In this document: in pieces, positions 7,880-15,116 of the stretch
Layout: each line of letters starts with the position of its first letter
Position numbering within the stretch: position 1 is the stretch's first letter
Assembly: GCA_003599855.1 (NCBI GenBank)
Contig: QZKG01000002.1
Location: 1-42,500, forward strand
DNA: 42,500 bases
Source of the DNA: Gaiellales bacterium
GTDB taxonomy: Bacteria > Actinomycetota > Thermoleophilia > BMS3ABIN01
Direction of reading: 5' to 3'
Made by a program: the position numbers and the translations under genes
The notes under the pieces: generated by a model
What the model was told of the DNA's origin: nothing
The model's input: only the letters and a program-made list of their open reading frames with translations
The model's database searches: none

Positions 7880-8084
7880 TCACTCTTTTCGGCATGCTCC
7901 ATACCCGGTTCAGACACCCTGGTCCTCCAGCATTATGTCCAGAGTCAGCCAGGTGAGCATTGTTTGTTCGTGTTTCGCAGACCCTGTGGGTCGTTATTGC
8001 TGCTTCACGGTTGCGCCTGCAATCCGCACTCCGCACCATTATGTTAAACTGGCGTCGTATACTGACGGACATCGGATCCAAGCC

Positions 8085-9992
8085 ATGCCCAGTGTGAGAC
8101 TCCCTGACAGTAGCACCATAGAAGTGCCCGAAGGCGCCACCGCCATGGACGCCGCCGCGAAGATCGGCAGCGGCCTGGCGAAGGCGGCCGTAGCGGCGCG
8201 CCTCAACGGCGAGCTGGTCGACCTGGCAAGCCCGGTGGCTGACGGTGATGCCCTGGAGATCATCACCGGCTCTTCAGAGGAAGGCCTGGAGGTCCTCAGG
8301 CACAGCGCCTCCCACGTGCTGGCGGACGCCGTCATGGAGCTCTATCCGGGCACGCAGCTGGGCATCGGCCCGGCCATCGCCGACGGTTTCTATTATGACT
8401 TCCTGTTGCCGGGATCGATCTCTGATTCTGACCTGGAACGAATAGAAGAAAAGATGCGCGAGATAGTCAAGGCGAAGGCGCCTTTCCAGCGCACCGAGCT
8501 CTCCCGCGAAGAGGCCCGCGAGCGCTTCGCCGGGCAGCGCTTCAAGCTGGAGCTCCTCGGGGAGCTGCCGGAGGGCGAGGTGGCGAGCGCTTACACCGAC
8601 CGTTCCTTCATCGATCTCTGCCGCGGGCCGCATCTGCCGGACACCGGTGGGGTCAAGGCTTTCAGGCTCCTGTCGGTAGCCGGCGCCTACTGGCGCGGCG
8701 ACGAGCAGAACCCGATGCTTACCCGCATCTACGGCACCGCATTCCCGTCAAAGAAGGAGCTGGAGACTCACCTGGAGCGGCTCAAGGAAGCCGAGCGCCG
8801 CGACCACCGGGCGCTGGGCCGGCAGCTGGACCTCTTCCATATCGACGACGAGGTGGGTGCGGGGCTGCCGCTCTGGCACCCCAAGGGCGCCCTGTTGCGC
8901 AAGGTGATCGAGGATTTTTGGCGCGACGCCCACCTGGCCAACGGTTACGAGATGGTGATGATACCCCATATCGCCAGCGTCGACCTCTGGAAGACGTCGG
9001 GCCACTGGGATTTCTACCAGGAGAACATGTACTCGCCCATGGACATCGAGGGCCAGGAGTACATCGTCAAGCCGATGAACTGCCCGGGGCATATCAAGAT
9101 CTTCAAATCCCGCACCCGCTCCTACCGGGAGCTGCCGGTCCGCTGGGCTGAGCTGGGGACCGTTTATCGCTTCGAGCGCAGCGGCGTGCTGCACGGTCTC
9201 CTCAGGGTGCGCGGCTTCACCCAGGACGACGCCCACATCTTCTGCCGCCCGGACCAGCTACAGGATGAGATCAAGGGGGTCATCAGGTTCGTCCTCTTCA
9301 TGCTGAAGACATTCGGCTTCGACGATTACGAGGTCTACCTGTCGACGCGGCCGGAGAAGTCGGTGGGCGACGACGCCCACTGGGAGCAGGCCACCGAGGC
9401 GCTCAGGCTGGCGATGGAGGCCGAGGGGCTCGCCTACGAGCTCGACCCCGGCGAGGGCGTCTTCTACGGCCCCAAGATCGACATCAAGATACGCGACGCC
9501 CTGGGGCGCGCCTGGCAGTGCACCACCATCCAGGTGGACTTCAACCTGCCGGAGCGCTTCGACATGGCTTACGTCGGCGAGGACAACGCTGAGCACCGGC
9601 CGATCATGATCCACCGGGCCCTGCTGGGCTCGCTGGAGCGTTTCATCGGCTGCCTGGTGGAGCATTATGCCGGCGCCTTCCCCCTGTGGCTGGCCCCGGT
9701 GCAGGCGGTGATCCTGCCCATCGCCGACCGCCACCTCGACTATGCCGGGCAGCTGGCGGAGCGCCTGACCGCTGAAGGCCTCAGGGTCGAGATCGATTAC
9801 CGCAAGGAATCCATTGGCAGGAAGGTCCGGGACGCGGAAATGGACAAGGTCCCGTACATGCTGCTGGTGGGGGACAAGGAGGAGGACGCCGGCTCGGTCT
9901 CGGTGCGCTCCTATGCCGAGGGCGACCTCGGGCCCCGGCCGGTGGAGGAGCTGGCAAGCGACATGGCCCGGCAGGTGGAAGAAAAGAGATAG
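8085..9992 (+). CDS. thrS: Threonyl-tRNA synthetase
   Basis: This 635-residue class II synthetase charges tRNA-Thr. An N-terminal TGS domain (about 1-62) precedes the editing domain, which has HSASH (His73, His77) and the LCRGPHL Cys/His pair. The catalytic core carries MNCPGH (zinc Cys), the motif 2 region YRFERSGVLHGLLRVRGFTQDDAH and the motif 3 region HRALLGSLERF. An anticodon-binding domain ends the protein. I chose ATG 8085 because it gives the normal N-terminus (MPSVRLPDSS); the frame stays open 150 bases further upstream without family similarity. No T-box leader is evident between the tRNA gene and thrS. nadE follows two bases after the stop. Confidence 0.97.
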   Translation: MPSVRLPDSSTIEVPEGATAMDAAAKIGSGLAKAAVAARLNGELVDLASPVADGDALEIITGSSEEGLEVLRHSASHVLADAVMELYPGTQLGIGPAIADGFYYDFLLPGSISDSDLERIEEKMREIVKAKAPFQRTELSREEARERFAGQRFKLELLGELPEGEVASAYTDRSFIDLCRGPHLPDTGGVKAFRLLSVAGAYWRGDEQNPMLTRIYGTAFPSKKELETHLERLKEAERRDHRALGRQLDLFHIDDEVGAGLPLWHPKGALLRKVIEDFWRDAHLANGYEMVMIPHIASVDLWKTSGHWDFYQENMYSPMDIEGQEYIVKPMNCPGHIKIFKSRTRSYRELPVRWAELGTVYRFERSGVLHGLLRVRGFTQDDAHIFCRPDQLQDEIKGVIRFVLFMLKTFGFDDYEVYLSTRPEKSVGDDAHWEQATEALRLAMEAEGLAYELDPGEGVFYGPKIDIKIRDALGRAWQCTTIQVDFNLPERFDMAYVGEDNAEHRPIMIHRALLGSLERFIGCLVEHYAGAFPLWLAPVQAVILPIADRHLDYAGQLAERLTAEGLRVEIDYRKESIGRKVRDAEMDKVPYMLLVGDKEEDAGSVSVRSYAEGDLGPRPVEELASDMARQVEEKR

Positions 9993-9994
9993 GG

Positions 9995-11743
9995 ATGAAC
10001 CGCATCAGGCTGGCCCTGGCCCAGATCAACCCGACCGTCGGCGACTTCGACGGGAACGTCGCCCTGATCGTCGACGGCATCGGGCGGGCGAAGGCCGGGG
10101 GAGCGGACATCGTCGCCTTCCCTGAGCTGGCCCTGACCGGCTACCCGCCGGAGGACCTCACCTTCAATCCCGACTTCCTCGACGCTAACAGGGAGGCCCT
10201 GCAACGGCTGCTGCCCTACGCCCAGGGCATAGTCGCGGTAGTGGGTTTCATCGACGGCGACGGCGGCATCTTCAACGCGGCGGCCATCGCCGCCGGCGGG
10301 CGCCTGGCGGGTATCTGCCACAAGATGCAGCTCCCCAATTACGGCGTCTTCGACGAGTTCCGCTACTTCGTGCCGGGCTCGGCGCCGGCCGTCTTCGACT
10401 GCGGCGGGCGCCTGGTGGGCGTCAACGTCTGTGAGGACATCTGGTACCCGGACGAGCCCATCGGCTCACAGGTGGCAGCGGGCGCGGAGCTGATCCTCAA
10501 CATCTCGGCATCCCCTTACCGGGTGCGGCGCACCCGCGCCCGCGAGGAGATGCTGGAGACGAGGGCGCGGGACTACCTGACGCCGGTGGCGCTGGTGAAC
10601 ATGGTGGGCGGCCAGGATGAGCTGGTCTTCGACGGCAACAGCCTCGTCTTCGACGCCCACGGCAAGCTGCTGGCCCGCGGTGAGAGCTTCGCCGAGGACC
10701 TGGTGGTGGTGGACATCGATTTCGAGGAAGTGGCCAATGCCCGCCACCGTGACGGCATCGGCCGGCTGGAAGGGCTACAGGAGCGCCATCCCGGGCCGGT
10801 GAGCATCTTCTCCCTGGGGGACGATGCCCTCGGCGGCCAGGCGGACGGCCACGCCGCCCCGCATCTGCCCGAGCCCCTCAGCGGACCAGCCGAGGTCTAC
10901 AGCGCCCTGACCACGGGCGTGCGCGATTACGTCCGCAAGAACCGCTTCGAGAAGGCGCTCATCGCCCTGTCCGGTGGCGTCGACTCCTCGCTGGTAGCCT
11001 GCGTGGCCGTCGACGCACTCGGAGCCGGCAACGTCGTCGGCGTCTCCATGCCCTCGCGCTACACCTCCGAAGGCACCCGCAGCGACGCCGCCGAGCTGGC
11101 GCGGCGGCTCGGGATCGATTTGCACACCATCTCCATCGAGCCGCTTTTCGAGGTTTACCTGGAGACGCTGGCGCCGGAGTTCGCGGGCCGGGAGCCCGAC
11201 TCCACCGAGGAGAACATCCAGGCGCGCATCCGCGGCAACCTCATCATGGCCTTTTCCAACAAGTTCGGCTGGCTGGTGCTCACCACCGGCAACAAGAGCG
11301 AGGCCAGCGTCGGCTACGCGACACTCTACGGCGACATGGCGGGCGGTTTCGCCGTCATCAAGGATGTCCCCAAGACGATGGTTTACGAGCTCTGCCGTTA
11401 TCGCAACGCGGCTGCCGTGGCGGCGGGGGAGAAGGAGGGACCGGTGCCGCAGTCGGTCATGGCCCGCCCGCCAAGCGCGGAGCTGGCGCCGGACCAGAAG
11501 GACCAGGACACCCTGCCGCCCTACGAGGTCCTCGACCGCATCATCGAGGAGTACGTCGAGCGCGACCGCAGCCTCGAGGAGATGATCGCCGGCGGCCTCG
11601 ACGGGGAGACCGTCAGGCGCATCACCCGCATGATCGACCGCAACGAGTACAAGCGCCGCCAGGCGCCCCCCGGCATCAAGATCACGTCCCGCGCCTTCGG
11701 CAAGGACCGCCGCTTTCCCATCACTAACCGGTTCGGCTATTAA
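9995..11743 (+). CDS. nadE: Glutamine-dependent NAD+ synthetase
   Basis: This 582-residue two-domain enzyme makes NAD+ from nicotinate adenine dinucleotide, ATP and glutamine. The N-terminal nitrilase-fold glutaminase shows the full catalytic triad: Glu44 (FPELALTGYPPEDL), Lys110 (CHKMQLPNYGVFDEFRYF) and Cys146 (VNVCEDIW). The C-terminal synthetase has the PP-loop SGGVDS at about 326-331 and the conserved TTGNKSE segment. It begins two bases after the thrS stop, so the genes are probably translationally coupled. The length fits the actinobacterial/proteobacterial glutamine-dependent class. Confidence 0.97.
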   Translation: MNRIRLALAQINPTVGDFDGNVALIVDGIGRAKAGGADIVAFPELALTGYPPEDLTFNPDFLDANREALQRLLPYAQGIVAVVGFIDGDGGIFNAAAIAAGGRLAGICHKMQLPNYGVFDEFRYFVPGSAPAVFDCGGRLVGVNVCEDIWYPDEPIGSQVAAGAELILNISASPYRVRRTRAREEMLETRARDYLTPVALVNMVGGQDELVFDGNSLVFDAHGKLLARGESFAEDLVVVDIDFEEVANARHRDGIGRLEGLQERHPGPVSIFSLGDDALGGQADGHAAPHLPEPLSGPAEVYSALTTGVRDYVRKNRFEKALIALSGGVDSSLVACVAVDALGAGNVVGVSMPSRYTSEGTRSDAAELARRLGIDLHTISIEPLFEVYLETLAPEFAGREPDSTEENIQARIRGNLIMAFSNKFGWLVLTTGNKSEASVGYATLYGDMAGGFAVIKDVPKTMVYELCRYRNAAAVAAGEKEGPVPQSVMARPPSAELAPDQKDQDTLPPYEVLDRIIEEYVERDRSLEEMIAGGLDGETVRRITRMIDRNEYKRRQAPPGIKITSRAFGKDRRFPITNRFGY

Positions 11744-11764
11744 CAGGACCCGCCGGGCGGCCAT

Positions 11765-11794
11765 TTGCCACCAAATTCCTTTTTCCGCTATACT
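11765..11794 (+). promoter_or_regulatory. Promoter of the infC-rpmI-rplT operon
   Basis: TTGCCA (11765-11770), an 18-base spacer and TATACT (11789-11794) lie 22 bases after the nadE stop. The expected start near 11801 gives a leader of roughly 200 bases carrying several hairpins. Confidence 0.75.
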
Positions 11795-11800
11795 TCATTG

Positions 11801-11946
11801 CGTGAATAAAGAAGGAGCACCCGCTTCTCACCTGCCGACACCGCGCGAACGTGTTGACGCTTGACGCTGGCATGAGTCCGGCAGGTCGATCCATATGGCT
11901 TGACGAAGCTGATTGATGACGGGTGCTTTCGGGTACCCTTTTTTTT
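11801..11946 (+). promoter_or_regulatory. Attenuator-like leader upstream of infC
   Basis: AGCACCCG (11816-11823) is perfectly complementary to CGGGTGCT (11920-11927). Between them, ACCTGCCG (11830-11837) pairs with CGGCAGGT (11879-11886). The 3' strand of the long-range pair is also the 5' strand of a terminator hairpin (11921-11938) followed by eight T. The two pairings exclude each other, the hallmark of transcription attenuation. IF3/L35/L20 operons are controlled by L20-binding leaders in Firmicutes, so L20 is the obvious candidate effector here. The fold does not match a family I can name. Confidence 0.65.
11921..11946 (+). terminator. Intrinsic terminator inside the infC leader
   Basis: GGGTGCT (11921-11927), a TTCG tetraloop and GGTACCC (11932-11938) form a seven-pair stem with two G-U pairs, followed by eight T (11939-11946). 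It sits upstream of the coding region, so it must be read through for expression. Confidence 0.75.
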
Positions 11947-11949
11947 GTT

Positions 11950-11966
11950 CCGGAGACGTGCTCCGG
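11950..11966 (+). other. Second leader hairpin
   Basis: CCGGAG (11950-11955) pairs with CTCCGG (11961-11966) around ACGTG, just before the AAGGGAGG ribosome binding site at 11980-11987. It could help present or mask that site. Confidence 0.5.
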
Positions 11967-11996
11967 AAGCCGAAGCCGGAAGGGAGGTGTTAGCCA

Positions 11997-12527
11997 GTCG
12001 CACATTATAAGCCCCGGGTCAGGGACCTGACCCGGATAAACGAAGCTATCAGGGCTGAGAACGTGAGGCTCGTGGGGCCCGAGGGAGAACAGATCGGGAT
12101 CAAGAGCCGCAAGGAGGCATTGGAGTACGCCATCGGGAAGAACCTCGACCTGGTGGAGGTAGCTCCCAACGCCGACCCGCCGGTCTGCCGGGTGCTCGAT
12201 TACGGCAAGTACAAGTACGAGCAGGAGCAGAAGGCCAAGCAGGCCAGGAAGCACCAGTCGACGATCGTGGTCAAGGAGATCAAGTTCCGGCCCAAGATCG
12301 GAGAGCATGACTACAACACCAAGAAGGGCCACGTCGAGCGCTTCCTGCGCAAGAAGGACAAGGTCAAGGTGACGATCATGTTCCGCGGCCGCGAGGTGGT
12401 CCATCCGAAGAAGGGTGAGGAGCTCCTGAGGCGGCTTGCCGATGACGTCGCCGAGCTGGGCGTCATCGAGTCGGAGCCGAACCTGGATGGTCGCAACATG
12501 GTGATGGTGCTCAGCCCGACCAAATAG
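11997..12527 (+). CDS. infC: Translation initiation factor IF-3 (start codon uncertain)
   Basis: IF-3 binds the 30S subunit and checks start codons. The product reads [23 protein letters not shown], then the linker [15 protein letters not shown], then the C-terminal domain ending [12 protein letters not shown]. The first ATG/GTG-type start in frame (GTG 12063) would cut off the conserved RINEAIRA, so the true start must lie upstream, and no ATG, GTG or TTG exists there after the in-frame TAG at 11991. I place the start tentatively at GTC 11997, nine bases after AAGGGAGG. CTG 12027 and ATA 12036 are other in-frame options. ATT ATA AGC at 12004, the usual infC-style opening, is one base out of frame. 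Unusual infC start codons are known to allow self-regulation. Confidence 0.85.
   Translation, partial: VAHYKPRVRDLTRINEAIRAENVRLVGPEGEQIGIKSRKEALEYAIGKNLDLVEVAPNADPPVCRVLDYGKYKYEQEQKAKQARKHQSTIVVKEIKFRPKIGEHDYNTKKGHVERFLRKKDKVKVTIMFRGREVVHPKKGEELLRRLADDVAELGVIESEPNLDGRNMVMVLSPTK
12014..12035 (+). promoter_or_regulatory. Perfect inverted repeat in the infC initiation region
   Basis: CCGGGTCAGG (12014-12023) and CCTGACCCGG (12026-12035) are exact reverse complements separated by two bases. It lies between the ribosome binding site and the conserved RINE codons. It could hold the initiation region closed, or be the site of a sequencing deletion, given the uncertain reading frame here. Confidence 0.6.
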
Positions 12528-12556
12528 CGAAGTGCCACAGCACCGAAAGGAAGATC

Positions 12557-12751
12557 ATGCCTAAGATGAAGACTCATCGTGGCGCCGCCAAGCGCTTCCG
12601 CTTCACCAAGAGCGGCAAGCTCAAGAGGCGCAGCGCCTTCAAGAGCCATATACTGGAAAAGAAAAGCCCCAAGCGGAAGCGCAGCTTTCGCAAGGATAAG
12701 GACGTCAGCCCGGCCGACAGCAGGGGAGCGGCACGGATGCTGGGCAAGTAG
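12557..12751 (+). CDS. rpmI: 50S ribosomal protein L35
   Basis: This 64-residue, very basic protein begins [25 protein letters not shown], the standard L35 start. AAAGGAAG precedes the ATG. It lies 29 bases after infC and 21 bases before rplT, the classical operon order. The length is normal for bacterial L35. Confidence 0.97.
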   Translation: MPKMKTHRGAAKRFRFTKSGKLKRRSAFKSHILEKKSPKRKRSFRKDKDVSPADSRGAARMLGK

Positions 12752-12772
12752 CCTGTCAAGGAGTGATCAACG

Positions 12773-13132
12773 ATGCCGCGTGTAAAAAGAAGCGTCCATG
12801 CCCGCAAGAAACGGCGCAAGGTACTGGACCAGGCCAAGGGTTACCGGGGGACCAAGAAATCGAGTTACAAGAGGGCCAAGGAGCAGGTGAACCGCTCCCT
12901 GAACTACGCCTACCGCGACCGGCGTGTCCGCAAGCGTGATTTCCGCCGCCTGTGGATCACCCGCATCAACGCGGGGGCGCGCAGCAACGGCCTGTCCTAC
13001 AACCAGTTCATGCACGGTCTCAAGCAGGCCGACATCAACCTGAACCGCAAGGCGCTCGCCGACCTCGCGGTATCCGACCCGGAGATGTTCTCGGCCCTGG
13101 CGGACCAGGCCAAGGCCGCCCTCTCCGCCTGA
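12773..13132 (+). CDS. rplT: 50S ribosomal protein L20
   Basis: This 119-residue basic protein begins [26 protein letters not shown] and contains the [16 protein letters not shown] segment typical of L20. It is an early-assembly 23S rRNA binder and, in several bacteria, the autorepressor of this operon. That makes it the leading candidate to bind the infC leader. The ATG follows CAAGGAG by 11 bases. Confidence 0.97.
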   Translation: MPRVKRSVHARKKRRKVLDQAKGYRGTKKSSYKRAKEQVNRSLNYAYRDRRVRKRDFRRLWITRINAGARSNGLSYNQFMHGLKQADINLNRKALADLAVSDPEMFSALADQAKAALSA

Positions 13133-13139
13133 GGGAAAG

Positions 13140-13964
13140 GTGGAATCCAGGAGGATCACCAGCACAGCGAACGCCACAGTCAGGGAAGCGGCGCGGCTCA
13201 GGCTCAAGAAGCACCGCCAGTCAGGCCGCCGCTTCCTGGTTGAAGGAGAAGACCTGCTGGAGGCCGCCCTCGCTGGCGGTTTCATACCCCGGCAGGTCTT
13301 TGTGCTTGAAGGCGCCGCCGGCAGCATGGACCGGCTGCGGCGGGCGCTCAGGCGCGAGGGTCCCGCCGGCGCGGCGGTCCACGTTTTCGAGTGCGCCCCG
13401 CCGGTGATGGACAAGCTGTCGGGGCTGGGCGGCGGCTCCCGGGTGGTGGCGGTCTTCGACTTCATCGAACGCAGGCTGCCTGCCGCCCACGGCGACCTGG
13501 GGCCCTTGCCGCTGTTGTACCTGGCCGGCATCGGCGACCCCGGGAACCTCGGGACCATCGTCCGCTCGGCGTCATCGCTGGGTTGCGAGGGTGTCCTGCT
13601 GGACCCCCGCTGCGCCGACCCCTTCAGCCACAAGGCCACGAGGGCGAGCATGGGGGCGCTCTTCAGTCTGCCGGTCTACCCCGACATCGGGACCGGGGAC
13701 CTGGTGTCGATCTCAAGGCGGTTCTCCCGCGAGATCATCTGCGCCGACGCCCGCGAGGGCACCCCGTCCTGGCAGGCGGACCTGGGTGCGCCGCTCATCC
13801 TGGCGCTGGGCTCAGAGCGGGAAGGGATACCGGGCGAAGTTACGCAAGTGGCGGCGGGGAAGGTGAGGATACCTCATCGGGACCGGAGCGCTGATTCGCT
13901 CAACGTGGCCATGGCAGCCACCGTCATCCTCTACGAGGCCGCCCGCCAGAGGACCTTCGCCTGA
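13140..13964 (+). CDS. SpoU/TrmH-family RNA 2'-O-methyltransferase
   Basis: This 274-residue protein has an N-terminal RNA-binding substrate domain (about 1-105) and a SPOUT catalytic domain. The three SpoU motifs are visible: DPGNLGTIVRSA (motif 1), LALGSEREGIP (motif 2) and IPHRDRSADSLNVAMAATVILYEA (motif 3), which form the trefoil knot that binds S-adenosylmethionine. GTG 13140 follows AGGGAAAG and sits eight bases after rplT. In actinobacteria an rRNA methyltransferase of this kind (TsnR-like) is regularly found after rplT. The target nucleotide cannot be read from the sequence. Confidence 0.9.
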   Translation: MESRRITSTANATVREAARLRLKKHRQSGRRFLVEGEDLLEAALAGGFIPRQVFVLEGAAGSMDRLRRALRREGPAGAAVHVFECAPPVMDKLSGLGGGSRVVAVFDFIERRLPAAHGDLGPLPLLYLAGIGDPGNLGTIVRSASSLGCEGVLLDPRCADPFSHKATRASMGALFSLPVYPDIGTGDLVSISRRFSREIICADAREGTPSWQADLGAPLILALGSEREGIPGEVTQVAAGKVRIPHRDRSADSLNVAMAATVILYEAARQRTFA

Positions 13965-14068
13965 AGTAGAACCTGCCTGCCTGAAGTGTTAGAGTTTCCT
14001 GTGGTCAAAAGGCCTCGGCTGCCCGCTGGAGGCGGCGCGGCGCGGGGCGATACATCCGGGATAGAGCG

Positions 14069-15115
14069 ATGGACCTGAAGAGAGAACTGAAGAAACACGC
14101 CGGTCTCAAGGCGATGCATGAAGAGGCGGTTGCGGACATATCCAGCGCCGGGACCCCGGACGAGGTGGAAGACGCCCGGGTCAGGCACCTGGGCAGGAAA
14201 AGCGGCCTCTCACAGCTCCTCAGGAGCATCCCCGAGTTGCCCGATGACGAGAAGCCCGTGGTGGGCAAGCTGGGCAACCAGGTGCGCGCGGCGCTGGAGC
14301 AGCAGCTGGCCGACCGCAGGAGGGAGCTGGAAGAAGGGGAGTTGTCTGAGCGCCTCGCGACCGAGCAGGTGGACATAACCCTGCCTGGCCAGCCGTTCCC
14401 CCGGGGGCACCTGCACATTCTGACCCAGACCATCTGGGAGATCGAGGACATCTTCGCCGGGTTGGGCTACCGCATCGCCGAGGGGCCTGACATCGAGACC
14501 GACTATTACAACTTCACTGCCCTCAATACCCCGGAAGGGCACCCCGCGCGCTCTTCCCATGACACCTTCTTCATCGAGGGGCAGCCCGACGTGCTGCTCA
14601 GGACCCACACGTCCCCGGTGCAGATCAGGGTCATGGAGAAGGAGGAGCCGCCGGTTTATGTGGTCGTGCCGGGGCGGGTCTACCGGCGCGACTCCGACGC
14701 CACCCACACGCCCATGTTCCATCAGATCGAGGGCCTGGCGGTGGACCGCAATATCACCATGGGCGATCTCAAGGGCACCCTGGAGATGTTCGTCAAGGCC
14801 GTTTTCGGCGCTGACCGCGAGATCCGCTTACGGCCCCATTTCTTCCCCTTCACCGAGCCCAGCGTGGAGATAGACGTCTCCTGCATGATCTGCGGCGGCT
14901 CGGGCTGCCGCGCCTGCAAGTTCATCGGCTGGCTGGAGATACTGGGGGCGGGAATGGTGGACCCGAAGGTCTTCGGCTTCGTCGATTACGACACCGAGGA
15001 TTTCCAGGGCTTCGCCTTCGGCATGGGGGTGGAGCGGATCGCGATGCTCAAGCACGGCATGACCGACCTGCGGATGTTCTACGACAACGACCTCCGGCTG
15101 ATCAGGCAGTTCTGA
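14069..15115 (+). CDS. pheS: Phenylalanyl-tRNA synthetase alpha subunit
   Basis: This 348-residue catalytic subunit belongs to the alpha2-beta2 enzyme. It has an N-terminal coiled coil, the signature GPDIETDYYNFTALNTPEGHPAR, motif 2 (VPGRVYRRDSDATHTPMFHQIEG) and motif 3 (FAFGMGVERIAMLKHGMTDLRMFYDNDLR). Zinc-like cysteines occur in SCMICGGSGCRACKF. The ATG at 14069 has no strong ribosome binding site, but the coil begins where expected. The 104 bases after the methyltransferase show no convincing promoter, so read-through from the infC operon is possible. pheT follows one base after the stop. Confidence 0.96.
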   Translation: MDLKRELKKHAGLKAMHEEAVADISSAGTPDEVEDARVRHLGRKSGLSQLLRSIPELPDDEKPVVGKLGNQVRAALEQQLADRRRELEEGELSERLATEQVDITLPGQPFPRGHLHILTQTIWEIEDIFAGLGYRIAEGPDIETDYYNFTALNTPEGHPARSSHDTFFIEGQPDVLLRTHTSPVQIRVMEKEEPPVYVVVPGRVYRRDSDATHTPMFHQIEGLAVDRNITMGDLKGTLEMFVKAVFGADREIRLRPHFFPFTEPSVEIDVSCMICGGSGCRACKFIGWLEILGAGMVDPKVFGFVDYDTEDFQGFAFGMGVERIAMLKHGMTDLRMFYDNDLRLIRQF

Positions 15116-15116
15116 T

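Noticed and set aside
7935..8084. Upstream extension of thrS
   Set aside because: The frame is open, but the 50 residues have no TGS similarity; ATG 8085 gives the normal synthetase start.
7880..8084. T-box riboswitch before thrS
   Set aside because: No terminator hairpin with T-run and no T-box-like conserved sequence was found.
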